A stretch of DNA of 64,000 nt from DASWUZ01 sp036401375 (GCA_036401375.1 DASWVB010000027.1:1-64000); one strand, 5' to 3'. Positions 37,430 to 47,024 are shown, counted from the stretch's first letter. Notes: generated by a model from the letters alone, not told the origin. A program made the numbers and translations.

Positions 37430-38847
37430 TGTGCCCTCCCGTTTATCTCAGCTTATATTGCCGCCTCTACCCGACTCACGGTCATTACCGCGAAAAAGCT
37501 GCCCAACATTACTGTCATAGCGGCGAGCCAGTTAGAATAAGACGCGCTACGAGGGCAGGACTGCTGAACACAATACCGGGGCGTCGATGGAGGATTGCCT
37601 GGCTGCTTGGTATCGGCGTGCTCGTAAACTACTTCGACCGCGTAAACCTCACAGTGTCAAAAGACGCCCTGCATGCCAGCTTCGGCATCACTCCCGTCAC
37701 CTTCGGCTATCTACTAGGCGCATATAGCTGGACCTACGCGGCCTGTCAGCTTCCTGTCGGTTTGATGCTTGATAAGTTTGGGATCAGCCGCGTAGGGCGG
37801 GTGAGCAGCTTTCTTTGGAGCGTGGCGTCCTTTGCAGCGGCTGCCGCGGGCGGGGTTGGCGGGCTTTTCGGCGCACGCCTGCTGCTCGGAATCGGGGAGG
37901 CGCCTACCTTCCCCGCTAATGCGAAGGCTATCGGGTACTGGTTTCCGGTGCGAGAGCGCAGCTTCGCCACATCCACTTTTGACGCCGCGGCCAAGTTTGC
38001 ATCGGCGGTGGGCGTTCCAGTCATCGGAGTCATTCTGCTCAAGGCAGGCTGGCGTTGGAGCTTTGCACTGACTGGTGTCGTCAGCTTCGTCTACTTTCTT
38101 TTGTTCTTGAGAATATATCGTGATCCCGAAGATGATCCAGAGCTTTCGGCGACCGAATACGCATATATTCGCGGGGATGCGCAGCACTCGACCACACTCG
38201 TGGTGGAGAGGGAGTCCGCGCATAGTATGTCGTTCCTGTACCTCCTGCGACAACGGAAGGTACTTGGTTTGGCACTTGGGTTCGGGTCTTACAATTATGT
38301 TTTCTATCTGCTGTTAGGTTGGCTGCCCACCTACCTCTCATCGGCCCTGCATATCGACCTGCTGCATTCTTTCCTTTACACGGGAGTACCCTGGCTTTTC
38401 GCAACTGCAACCGACCTGGTTATTGGTGGCTGGCTCGTCGATGTGCTCGTGCAGCGCGGATGGAGCGAAAGCCGTGTACGCAGGGTGATCCTGATAGGTG
38501 GAACCGCGTGTGGTCTAGGTATTCTAGGTGCTGCTAACGCTCATACTGCTATACGGGCGCTGATATGGATCAGTGTCTCTATAGGTGGGCTGGCTGCGGC
38601 AGCGCCTGTAGGCTGGTCGATTCCATCGCTGATAGCTCCGCGCCGTAGTGTCGGGGCAGTGGGCGGCATAGTAAACTTTTCTAATCAACTGTCGGCAATT
38701 GCCGCACCTATCGTCACTGGATACCTGGTCAAGGCCAATCAATCTTTTGCCTGGGCATTTGGCGTCTCAGCTGCCTACCTGGCCATCGGGATTGCGGGCT
38801 ATATATTTCTCTTGGGAAGGATCGAACCTATCCCAGCTGAATTTTAG
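37429..38847 (+). CDS. MFS transporter, anion:cation symporter (ACS) type
   Basis: About 12 helices. Conserved MFS/ACS features: NYFDRVNLTVSKDAL after helix 1, the motif-A-like GLMLDKFGISRVGRV, and RLLLGIGEAPTFPANAKAIG, which is typical of hexuronate/tartrate/phthalate symporters. The start is unresolved: upstream of helix 1 the frame has only a TTG at 37429 (inside the divergent gene) and CTG codons at 37561-37566, with no ATG or GTG. The real protein probably begins near LLNTIPGRRWR; either a CTG start or a base error near the 5' end is needed. Substrate unknown: it could serve the pyrimidine block or the dehydrogenase trio it converges on. Confidence 0.85.
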   Translation: MCPPVYLSLYCRLYPTHGHYREKAAQHYCHSGEPVRIRRATRAGLLNTIPGRRWRIAWLLGIGVLVNYFDRVNLTVSKDALHASFGITPVTFGYLLGAYSWTYAACQLPVGLMLDKFGISRVGRVSSFLWSVASFAAAAAGGVGGLFGARLLLGIGEAPTFPANAKAIGYWFPVRERSFATSTFDAAAKFASAVGVPVIGVILLKAGWRWSFALTGVVSFVYFLLFLRIYRDPEDDPELSATEYAYIRGDAQHSTTLVVERESAHSMSFLYLLRQRKVLGLALGFGSYNYVFYLLLGWLPTYLSSALHIDLLHSFLYTGVPWLFATATDLVIGGWLVDVLVQRGWSESRVRRVILIGGTACGLGILGAANAHTAIRALIWISVSIGGLAAAAPVGWSIPSLIAPRRSVGAVGGIVNFSNQLSAIAAPIVTGYLVKANQSFAWAFGVSAAYLAIGIAGYIFLLGRIEPIPAEF

Positions 38848-38853
38848 ACGCCG

Positions 38854-39936
38854 CTACGGTGTCGCAGCATATCCCTTTATAATGCCCGTCCGCGAATTCA
38901 AAACAGTGAAGCTACCGTCTGCGCTGCCGGTCAGCTTCAGATAATGAGCCGCATCCGCCCCGAGAGGATTGGCGATATATTGAGGCGATGTGTTGTGAGC
39001 TTCTCCACCTTCCGCAGAGTAGTGTATCTGCCAAAGTGTCTCTAGTCCGGGAGCGTGGGAGACGGTTGTAAGGGTTGGAATCGAGCCACCCTTCTTCTCG
39101 CCGTTGTCCATAATTGCCACGCGGGGATGAATCGCATCTACAAGCGCGGGGCTTGAGCTCTGATACCAGCCATGATGCGAGACGATATAGACGTCAACCG
39201 GGCCAAGCTTATCAACGGGACACATCAGTAGCATTTCTTTATCCCACGTCAGGTCGCCAAGGTCGAGCAATATGAGCTTTCCAAAAACGATCTGAACGCC
39301 AACGGAGCGGGCATTTTCTGTCTGGTCAGTGGGCCTTACCTCCGAGGATTGGCAAAACAGGTTCGGCTTACCGCCTCCGCTCAAAGGATTGCCTATAAGG
39401 TTGCCGTCGGCGCTGATTACTGTGGCTTTGATTCCGTTGATCGGCAGAACGTCGCCGGGTCTCGCAAGGATGCGCTTGTAGCTGCCGTCTGAGAGTACCT
39501 TCTGGTAGGCAGCAAAATCATGTTCCGTAGCACCCTTGTCGAGCTCGCGGTTTTCTCCGTGATCGATAAACGTACCTACTGGAATCCGCGAGACCAGCTG
39601 TGGTACGCCCCCTACATGATCGTCATGAAAGTGGGTGATCAAGACAAAATCAATCCTGTTCAGCCCTGCGTCCTTGGCTGCAGCAACAATGCGATCAGCA
39701 TCCCGATAATTCCTCCCGGGCCACCCTGTATCGATCAACAAGGATTGTCCCGAGGGAGTTACAAAGAGAGTAGCTTGTCCACCCTCAACATCGACGAAGT
39801 AGACCTTGAGTTTGCCGGCCCCGTTCTGATCTGCGCGCACAGGCAGGCCGCTGAGCCAGAGCAGGCTGGCAGCGGAGACAATGATACAACTCGCACGCAT
39901 CAATCCCCGCGATGACAAACATCGGAAAAAGCTCAT
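38854..39936 (-). CDS. Secreted metallo-beta-lactamase-fold hydrolase (ComEC-like)
   Basis: A 360-residue exported protein: signal peptide at the N-terminus (ASCIIVSAASLLWLSGLPVRA), then a metallo-beta-lactamase domain starting LKVYFVDVEGGQATLFVTP. The metal motif LITHFHDDHVGGV is intact, with ILLDLGDLTW and IVSHHGWYQSSSP as later ligand regions. The overall pattern is that of the ComEC/Rec2 C-terminal hydrolase group. Substrate unknown. The start overlaps the SDR stop in ATGA (39933-39936), so it is coupled to a carbohydrate-type dehydrogenase pair, unusual company for this family. Confidence 0.88.
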   Translation of the reverse strand: MSFFRCLSSRGLMRASCIIVSAASLLWLSGLPVRADQNGAGKLKVYFVDVEGGQATLFVTPSGQSLLIDTGWPGRNYRDADRIVAAAKDAGLNRIDFVLITHFHDDHVGGVPQLVSRIPVGTFIDHGENRELDKGATEHDFAAYQKVLSDGSYKRILARPGDVLPINGIKATVISADGNLIGNPLSGGGKPNLFCQSSEVRPTDQTENARSVGVQIVFGKLILLDLGDLTWDKEMLLMCPVDKLGPVDVYIVSHHGWYQSSSPALVDAIHPRVAIMDNGEKKGGSIPTLTTVSHAPGLETLWQIHYSAEGGEAHNTSPQYIANPLGADAAHYLKLTGSADGSFTVLNSRTGIIKGYAATP

Positions 39937-40751
39937 AGCGTTTCACCTGAATTAGAGCGGGTTATAGGTTCGACTGTAGCTCTCATCGCCCCGGTAGAGA
40001 TTCCGCCATCCACCAGCAGAGTCTGGCCTGTGACGTAGCGGCTGGATTCGGATGCGAGGAAGACCACGGCACCGTCCAGGTCATGTGCCTCGCCAGGGCG
40101 CTTCAGTGGGATGCGATCTATCAAGTACTCAACCCACTCTCGATTTTCATAGAGGACTTTGTTCTGCTCGGTTCGAAACCAGCCGGGTGCAAGACAATTT
40201 ACAGTAATTCCATACTTGCCCCAATCGTCGGCAAGACTCATGGTAAGCTGTCGCACGCCACCGCGACTTGCGCCATAAGGACCGAGCCCCGCGTACCCAA
40301 AGACACTCGTCACGGAGCCGACGTTTATGATCCGGCCATAGCCATGAGGGATCATCCTGCGAGCCATCTCCTGCGCAACAAAGAAAGTGCCTCGCAGATT
40401 TGTGTCGAGGACGAGGTTCCAGTCTTCCCAGGTGACCCCGAGAGCCGGCTTGCGCACGTTACAGCCAGCGTTGTTGACCAGGATGTGAACCTGTCCGCAC
40501 TGGGACTGTATCTCCCCCGCCATCCGCGCGATGCTCCCGTGATCGCGTACGTCCAACTCAAGCGGCATCGCGGTACGGCCCATACCCTTGATTTCTTCCA
40601 CGAAAGCTCTGAGGTCTTCGCGCTTGCGACTGGTGATGAAAAGATCTGCGCCAGCCTTTGCGAGGGCGCGGCTGAAGTGTTGTCCGAGTCCGCGGCTCGC
40701 GCCCGTCACGACAGCCACCTGTCCACTCAGGTCGAACAACTCGCGGCTCAT
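39933..40751 (-). CDS. SDR oxidoreductase, gluconate 5-dehydrogenase/IdnO-like
   Basis: A 272-residue NAD(P)-dependent short-chain dehydrogenase. It has the TGASRGLGQHFSRALAKAG nucleotide-binding motif, LVNNAGCNV, the catalytic Ser in INVGSVTSVFG and a C-terminal VTGQTLLVDGGISTG. At the active-site Y-x-x-x-K it reads YGASR (codon CGC), so the usual Lys is Arg; most close relatives have YGASK. It overlaps both neighbours by ATGA. With the upstream zinc dehydrogenase it resembles the IdnD-IdnO pair for aldonate interconversion, but this is inference. Confidence 0.9.
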   Translation of the reverse strand: MSRELFDLSGQVAVVTGASRGLGQHFSRALAKAGADLFITSRKREDLRAFVEEIKGMGRTAMPLELDVRDHGSIARMAGEIQSQCGQVHILVNNAGCNVRKPALGVTWEDWNLVLDTNLRGTFFVAQEMARRMIPHGYGRIINVGSVTSVFGYAGLGPYGASRGGVRQLTMSLADDWGKYGITVNCLAPGWFRTEQNKVLYENREWVEYLIDRIPLKRPGEAHDLDGAVVFLASESSRYVTGQTLLVDGGISTGAMRATVEPITRSNSGETL

Positions 40752-41827
40752 TGCGAAGAAACCGTAGTACTTGCGGTGGAGCGCGGATCGAGAACCACCT
40801 TCATCAGGCCCGGTTCACGGGCGTACAGCCGTTCAAACCACTGAGGACCGTCTGTTAAAGGTGCGACTGCACTGATGAGGGGCGCTACCTTGACTTTTCC
40901 TGACGCTACAAGTTCAATGGCCTCCGGATACTCACCGGCAGAGGCGCACGATCCCTGCAGCCGGACCTGCCGCACGACTACCTTCTGTAGCGGCAGCGAG
41001 ACCTCCCTTGCGATGTTACCTACCAGAATCACGGTTCCACCCTTGCGGACACAATCGATGGCCCCGTTGATGGTTTCGTCGCGCCCGACCGCCTCGAATA
41101 CTACATCCACTCCGCGTCCTGACGTGAGTTGAAGGACCGCGTCTTTTAGGTCGGCGCCGGAGAGTTGAAGCGTGTGTTCCGCTCCCAGGTGCGCCGCGAG
41201 AGTGAGGCGGGTAGGATCGACATCGGCGACAGAAACGCTCGCGCAGCCGGCGACTCGAGCAGCCTGCGTCAGGAGAAGGCCAATCATCCCGGCGCCAATC
41301 ACGAGTGCGCTCTCGCCCCCTCTCAGTCTTGCAAGTCCCACAGCATGCAGCGCGACTGAGACCGCCTCAAGCATCGCGGCGTCTTCAAAGGAGAGCGAAT
41401 CAGGCAGGTGATAGAGGACACGGGAGGGAACTGAGACATACTCGGCAAAAGCACCAGCACGGCTGTAGTCTTCGCAGGAGACGCCGACCACCTGGCGATC
41501 GTCGCACAGGTTCACCTCGCCTCGGCGACAGAACTCGCACTGGCCGCAATAGACAGTGGAGTCGAAGGTGACGCGGTCCCCGATAGCAAAGCGAGTTGCT
41601 GAACCGGTGGAAACCGCCGAGTCCACTGCCGCAACTACTCCAGCGGCCTCATGACCCATCACAATCGGAGGTATCCTGCGCCCCGATCCCCCATCATAAC
41701 CATGAACATCGCTTCCGCAAATCCCGCACGCGGCCACCCGGACCAGCACGTCTCCAGGTCCAGATTGGGGTACGGGCAAGTCAACAACTTCAAGATGCTT
41801 GTACTCGGAAAGCAGCAGGGCTCTCAT
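40748..41827 (-). CDS. Zinc-dependent alcohol/polyol dehydrogenase
   Basis: About 359 residues from ATG 41827 (MRALLLSEYKHLEVV), the family's usual start; the frame remains open to 42064 but that extension is Arg rich and non-conserved. Catalytic zinc ligands are CGICGSDVHG and GHEAAGVV; the structural zinc cysteines are YCGQCEFCRRGEVNLC. The Rossmann motif is LVIGAGMIGLLLTQAARVAG. It resembles sorbitol, L-threonine and galactitol-1-phosphate dehydrogenases. GGAG lies directly before the ATG. It is the first gene of a trio with overlapping stops and starts. Confidence 0.92.
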   Translation of the reverse strand: MRALLLSEYKHLEVVDLPVPQSGPGDVLVRVAACGICGSDVHGYDGGSGRRIPPIVMGHEAAGVVAAVDSAVSTGSATRFAIGDRVTFDSTVYCGQCEFCRRGEVNLCDDRQVVGVSCEDYSRAGAFAEYVSVPSRVLYHLPDSLSFEDAAMLEAVSVALHAVGLARLRGGESALVIGAGMIGLLLTQAARVAGCASVSVADVDPTRLTLAAHLGAEHTLQLSGADLKDAVLQLTSGRGVDVVFEAVGRDETINGAIDCVRKGGTVILVGNIAREVSLPLQKVVVRQVRLQGSCASAGEYPEAIELVASGKVKVAPLISAVAPLTDGPQWFERLYAREPGLMKVVLDPRSTASTTVSSQ

Positions 41828-42079
41828 CTCCAGCAGTAATCCCCCGGGTTGGATGCCACTGCCCGATCTCGCCGCCTGCTCATGTCCTACAGCATACCGC
41901 TTCCAGGCAAGAGATCGAATATGCCATACCGATTCGCGGCGGCGTTGGGACGCATTCTCAGTCGCTGGAGCCAGTCCCACCCCACATACGTAGGATGCTA
42001 GGCAGGGGTATCGAGGCGCCCCCTCGTCCCTCGCAGAAGCTCGTCGCCTCCTGGTTTGTACCAACGAATCTGTCAGCTA

Positions 42080-43534
42080 TCAGCGCTCAGATTCGGAATA
42101 GGATCTGAGTCGGATAAAGACGGCATAACAAGCCGGATGTGACCCGTAGATGGTCTTGAGTACGTCCGCAGTTGTGTAAGACGTGACCTGGCCGCCGATC
42201 GCGGACCGAAGGTGTGGAATCAACTTGAGGTCGTGGTCGTAGCCAAACGTGTATGCCTGCACATGACCGATCGGCTCTTCCCGAAAGTTCTGAGGGAGCG
42301 GGTGCGGACCGTTCAACAGTTCGTTGGAGCGGCCCGCGTTCTCCATCCTCGTCCAAGCATAGTTAGAAGTCTTGAAGCGAAGGAGCGACTCCAACAAATA
42401 GCTGTTTTCCTTCGAGTCATCGAGGAGAGACCGGGTTCGCCCCCATACAGCGGTACTTGCCCAGTTGCCCTCCCGGAGTGGCCGGTTGTACATGAGCGAA
42501 GCAGTCATGCGGCCTTGATCTTCTGCCGGAAACAGCGCTTCGGGGCTTTTTATGCGTGCATAGGAGTACTGGCCGCTCCAGTTCCTGCCGGGCTGAAGAG
42601 TCAGGCGTGTCGACCACGAATCGATCTTCCCTGAATCGAGGTCCCAGCGGAACTCGTCCGGCTCGCGCCCGTGGAAGCCGCTCGCTTCGACCCGTACCAA
42701 ACCCTGTGTTAATCCGACCGTCACCACATCATCCGCGATATGGGTCGAATCTTCCTGGTGATGGCCGAGGGTCGCAACTGGATTCTCGGCGGCCGAAGCT
42801 CGATGGGGATAGGCGGTCGGGCCAATTGCCGGATCGCCTATGGGCGCAAAGTAAAACGAGAGGAGCGTCCTGGCAGTAAGCTTCAAGTCATAAAGAGCAG
42901 CAACTTCCATAAAGAAGTCATGGGGATGCTGACCGTCGACGATCGGCCTGCCGAATGCCGTCTCGCCCTGCTGAAACAGAAGCGAGTACTGGCGGCTGGT
43001 AATCGTCGCGGGTTCCAGGCTGAACATCGCGCGAACCGTCAGCTGTCCCGGCCCCAGCCGCCTCTCGGCCATCGGCATCAACCAGTTGGTTGAAAAGAAC
43101 TTGTCTCCGCCCCGTTTGCTCGTCTGTTGTAAATCAGTCATGAACGCATTGGAGTGAAACATCAGCATCCACTTACCCCTCATACTCATGAGCATTGGAC
43201 TGGGCGTGGAGTCGGGCTCTGCGCTTGTTCCTGAAGATGCATGATGCTGGATTTGTTGAAGAAAGGTCACCGGATGCATGTCGTCCATGAGCTCCTTCAT
43301 GGCGTCACCCGTCCGCGATGCGGGCATCTCGCGGGAGGTGCGCAGGCTTGTTGAAGGCGAAGGACACATCTGCATTCCGGGCATGTCTTCCACGCAAGGT
43401 GCAGGCGGAGGCTGAGTTGTTCGGGGCGCTTGCTTTAGCCTCACAGGCATCGCTGTTGGTTGCTGGCTGTCTTGTGCATGGATGATTGATGGCGCAAATA
43501 TCAATAAAAAGCAAAAAGCGCGTTGTAGTCTCAT
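42080..43534 (-). CDS. Putative outer-membrane beta-barrel protein of metal-resistance cluster
   Basis: A 484-residue protein with a signal peptide (AFCFLLIFAPSIIHAQ) and a Met/Pro-rich N-terminal segment with MPGMQM and MKELMDDMHP. The remaining sequence alternates polar and hydrophobic residues with many aromatic ends (WSTRLTLQPGRNWSGQYSYA), as in beta-barrels. A His-rich stretch VDGQHPHDFFMEVAALYDL is notable. I recall similar uncharacterised proteins beside copper-efflux genes, but no family name can be given. Context (multicopper oxidase, P460, DUF305) supports a periplasmic or outer-membrane metal role. A barrel is inferred, not proven. Confidence 0.7.
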   Translation of the reverse strand: MRLQRAFCFLLIFAPSIIHAQDSQQPTAMPVRLKQAPRTTQPPPAPCVEDMPGMQMCPSPSTSLRTSREMPASRTGDAMKELMDDMHPVTFLQQIQHHASSGTSAEPDSTPSPMLMSMRGKWMLMFHSNAFMTDLQQTSKRGGDKFFSTNWLMPMAERRLGPGQLTVRAMFSLEPATITSRQYSLLFQQGETAFGRPIVDGQHPHDFFMEVAALYDLKLTARTLLSFYFAPIGDPAIGPTAYPHRASAAENPVATLGHHQEDSTHIADDVVTVGLTQGLVRVEASGFHGREPDEFRWDLDSGKIDSWSTRLTLQPGRNWSGQYSYARIKSPEALFPAEDQGRMTASLMYNRPLREGNWASTAVWGRTRSLLDDSKENSYLLESLLRFKTSNYAWTRMENAGRSNELLNGPHPLPQNFREEPIGHVQAYTFGYDHDLKLIPHLRSAIGGQVTSYTTADVLKTIYGSHPACYAVFIRLRSYSESER

Positions 43535-43655
43535 CGGGTGTCCTGTCAGGCCACTTGGGGCAGCCCAGCTCTAGAGCGATCTTTGACGCGCCGGGGCAGC
43601 TGTTCCCAAACTGAAGCTAGGGAACGCGGCCCGAACGGAATCGCGAGTAGAGACT

Positions 43656-44114
43656 CTAGACCCGAAGACTAGGTGAGAAAAGATTGACGGGGACCAGGGA
43701 GGGAACTACAGCAAGCCTCAGCCGCGGCTCCTGGCGCGGTTTCAACGAAGCGAGCAGTGATCGACTCGCGCGTAGCTCTACCACTCCGTGGGCAGGGCGC
43801 AATGAGGAAGGTCTGATAAAACCGACCGGCCGCAAATGTTCGCAGAACATGGCACGCGCGGGGCGTGGCCCAAAATTACCATTCAGGCTATAGATAACGG
43901 TGGAATCCACCATCGGGCAACATGGCGTGCCGCATGAGGACACGGACGTCGCCTGTGAGTGCCTCGGAGCAATGGCGCGCATGCTCATGGGGTGGCACTG
44001 GCTTGCACGCGATGCCGACTCACAGACCATGTCGCACAAGCTCGCTTGCGCTGATGGCTCAAATGCAAGGAAAGCCAGCAGTACAATCAGCATCGACTTG
44101 AACGGCTTAGCCAA
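43656..44114 (-). CDS. Small secreted Cys/His/Met-rich protein
   Basis: A 152-residue protein with a signal peptide (MLIVLLAFLAFEPSAQA). The segment just after it is dense in possible metal ligands: SLCDMVCESASRASQCHPM, then SSCGTPCCPMVD. This fits a soft-metal-binding periplasmic protein such as those in copper clusters, though no family motif is complete. The C-terminal half is Arg/Leu/Pro rich and less convincing. It is followed on the same strand by the barrel candidate gene 121 bp downstream, so the pair may be co-expressed. Confidence 0.6.
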   Translation of the reverse strand: MAKPFKSMLIVLLAFLAFEPSAQASLCDMVCESASRASQCHPMSMRAIAPRHSQATSVSSCGTPCCPMVDSTVIYSLNGNFGPRPARAMFCEHLRPVGFIRPSSLRPAHGVVELRASRSLLASLKPRQEPRLRLAVVPSLVPVNLFSPSLRV

Positions 44115-44600
44115 AAGTCCTCACTGTCTGCCGAGCGCGAAACATGCATTCGGCTCTTCCAAGTGTAGCGCTAACAGAGCTCTGGAGACGTCCGCGATTA
44201 CCTCGTGCTACGAAGAAAGTCAATCTCGTGAACACGTCGTCACCAAGAAAGCGTGGAACGCCAAAAGCGGCAGGGCGAGCGGCATCCATGAATTCGCGGT
44301 CGCGTCACTCTAGCCCCGAATGGATCAAACACACCGGCTAAACCATCGCCAGCAGGTCAATAAGCTACCGTTGCACAGGAGGGACACTAACCCGCCTTCG
44401 AGGGCATGACCATCATGGGTTCGTTTGAGAGCTGAGGAAGCGAGCGCGAAGCGCTGCCACCTTATAGAAACACCCGATAGGCAAATGCCTGCCTTAGAAT
44501 TAGTATTTCGTCCAGGAGTTGGAGCGCTCTTAGTCCAGGCGGCGCAAGCATTTTTATTAGATTGACCAATGTAGTTGATCGATCTGGAAGGGAAAAGACC
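44115..44600. other. Divergent promoter region, Cys-rich gene and P460 gene
   Basis: About 485 bp with no supported gene. The part close to the P460 gene (44460-44590) is AT-rich, as expected for its promoter. I saw no clear operator palindrome. Confidence 0.45.
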
Positions 44601-45125
44601 ATGAGACGATCGGTATTAATCTTGCTCGTCGCAGTTGTAGCAGCGGTCGGCGCGCAGTCGGTCTCGATCAGCCCCACAGATGGAGGAAGCCCGCCCGTCT
44701 CCAGAATCGAGATCTATCCTGGTTACCGAGACTGGCGGTTGATCTCCGTAGCCCGTGAAGAGGGCAATCTCAACGACATTCGGGCCATCCTGGGCAACGA
44801 CAAAGCGATTCAAGCATTTCGCAAGGGTAGTCTGCCATTTCCCGATGGCGCAGTCATTGCCCGAATTGCGTGGAAAGATGTCGCCTCGGAGGAGAATAAT
44901 AAAGTCTTCGGCCGGCCGCAATCCTTCGTTGCCGGACCAGCCCCGGAGTGGTACCTGCAATTCATGGTCAAGGACTCAAAAATATACATTGCGACGGGTG
45001 GCTGGGGGTTTGCTCAGTTTGACAAAGACGGAAAACCTGCCAGCGGTATCACTCTCAAGCCCTGCTTCTCTTGCCACCAACCAGTCCGGGCTCACGACTT
45101 TGTATTTACCCATTACGCACCTTGA
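44601..45125 (+). CDS. Cytochrome P460-family protein
   Basis: A secreted c-type heme protein of about 174 residues. GGAAGGGA precedes ATG 44601; the frame is open from 44562 but that start lacks a signal peptide. An N-terminal hydrophobic segment (SVLILLVAVVAAVGAQ) is followed by the P460 pattern: YPGYRDWRLISVAREEGNLN, LPFPDGAVIARIAWK, and a C-terminal heme site CFSCHQPV (C-x-x-C-H). P460 proteins oxidise hydroxylamine in ammonia oxidisers, where a heme-lysine cross-link is needed; many homologues in other bacteria have unknown roles. It converges on the multicopper oxidase gene with only 4 bp between stops. Confidence 0.9.
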   Translation: MRRSVLILLVAVVAAVGAQSVSISPTDGGSPPVSRIEIYPGYRDWRLISVAREEGNLNDIRAILGNDKAIQAFRKGSLPFPDGAVIARIAWKDVASEENNKVFGRPQSFVAGPAPEWYLQFMVKDSKIYIATGGWGFAQFDKDGKPASGITLKPCFSCHQPVRAHDFVFTHYAP

Positions 45126-45129
45126 TCGT

Positions 45130-47024
45130 TTAGATGAGGATCGCCATGTGAAACATCAAGTGACAATGCATTGCCCATTGTCCCGGCGTGTCGGCGCTCA
45201 CAAGATATCTCACCCTCTCCGACGGCTTGACGATGACAGTATGTTTGTAAGGGTTGATCTCTCCATGCTCTGTCTCGAGCTCGCTCCACATACCGTGAAG
45301 GTGTATCGGATGATCCATCATGCTGTCGTTTAATCAGCGTGAAGCGGACCCGCTCCCCGAGCTTCAACACAATGGGTGCGGAGTCGGAGAACTTTTTGAC
45401 GTCAAAGCCCCAGATGTAACGCTGCATGTTTCCCGTCAAATGGAGTTCGATCTCACGCGTAGGCGGACGGGGATCAACGCCTCGGTATCGGGCTCTCAGG
45501 TCGGAGTAGTTAAGTACTCGCCGGCCATTATTTTGCAAGCCGTCACCTGGGTCAGAGAGGCGCTCCTCTACTGCCATCGAGATTCCATCCACTTGCGGAC
45601 CGATGTGGGATAAGGTGCGACCCACAGGGATTTCTTCTCCCGCGTGCTCCAACGCGGACCGATGCAGACTCGCCGACGGCCCCGGCTGGGGTAAGGGACT
45701 CAAGCCGCTTAGACTTCCGGAAAGCGCCGCCGGCCTTGATGTAGCACCTCCTACTGCCTGGTGATCATTGGTAGCCGACATTTCTGCGCGGGGCATGCTC
45801 ATGTCCATTCCGGGCAAGGACTGTGCCATCCTCGGGCGCGGGGCCATTGACATACTCATGCCCTTCATTCCAGCCATACTCATACCCATGTCGACCATGG
45901 TCCGAACTGGCCGCGGGTCCATCGTCGGCACTTCCGAGGTCATGCCCAACCGGGGTGCTAGTGTCCCTCTGGCGTAGCCAGAGCGATCCATAGCTTGAGC
46001 AAAGATGCTGTAGGCTTTGTCTTCTTGTGGTTGCACGATCACGTCGTACGTCTCGGCGTTACCAATTCGTATCTCTTCAACATCTACTGGCTCGATCTCG
46101 TTGCCGTCCGCTTGTACAACTTTCATCATCGAAACCGGGCAAGCGCACATCGAAAAATGTCATTGCCGAGCTGTTAATAAAACGGAGCCGAACCCGCTCG
46201 CCGCAGTTGAAGAGGGCTGTCCAATTCGATGACGGATTGTTTCCGTTCATCAGAAACGTATACGTCGCCCCGGTTACGTCAGAGATGTCGGTCGGAGTCA
46301 TGTTCATCCGGCCCCACATCATCCGGTTGGATATAGTCGAACCTGGACCGTTCTTCTTAGCATCGCCGAAGAACGTCCCGAGAGTCCTCTGGTGGAAGTT
46401 GTAATACTCGCTGTCTTGCTTCAAGTTGCTGAGGATGGTTTCTGGATCAGCATCGGTCCAGTCCGCCAGGATGACGACATATTCCCTGTCGTACGGCACT
46501 GATCGTTCGTCCGCCGGGTCGATGACCACCGCGCCAGACAGGCCTGTCTGTTCCTGCGCCCCGCTATGGCTGTGATACCAGTAAGTGCCGCTCTGGCGCA
46601 CTGGTATTTGATAAACAAACGTTTCGCCGGGACGGATCCCTGCGAAGCTCAGTCCGGGAACTCCATCCATAGCGTTGGGCACGCGAACCCCGTGCCAGTG
46701 CAGCGATGTAGGGACCTTGAGGCGATTCGTAACTGCAAGAGTAACCACGTCGCCCTCTCGCCACCGGAGGGTTGGTGCGGGCAGGGAGTTGTTCACAACA
46801 GTTGCCGTCGATCGTCTCCCAGTGAAGTTCACCTTTTTCTCTGCTATCTGTAACTTGAAGTGACTTCCTGAAAGCGTCACTGGGCTCTGCACGGCCGTCT
46901 CGCAGAAGAGAGGAATCCGACCGATCGCAAAGCCGCCTATCAAACTCCCTACGGCCGAACCTGTGACAAATCCCCGCCTGGTGACTGGGGTCTTGCCCTC
47001 AGCCATATCTGCTCTTGTCCGCAC
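45130..47024 (-). pseudogene. CopA-like multicopper oxidase with two frameshifts
   Basis: A Tat-exported multicopper oxidase of about 630 residues in three frames. The N-terminus has the twin-arginine signal VTRRGFVTGSAVGSLIGGF; GGAGGAGG precedes the GTG start. Copper ligands appear in order: SLHWHGVRVP, YWYHSHSGAQEQTG, then after the shifts DHPIHLHGMW and WAMHCHLMFHMA, so both the trinuclear and T1 sites are complete once frames are joined. A Met-rich segment (MGMSMAGMKGMSMSMAPRPR and further) matches CopA/PcoA-type copper-resistance oxidases. Shift one fits an extra C in the minus-strand CCC at 46137-46139; shift two fits an extra A in AAA at 45329-45331. All conserved motifs survive, so base errors or recent inactivation are likelier than long decay. 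Confidence 0.88.

Noticed and set aside
41828..42064. 79-residue N-terminal extension of the zinc dehydrogenase
   Set aside because: Arg-rich, non-conserved sequence before the family's normal start MRALLLSEY; the internal ATG is preferred.
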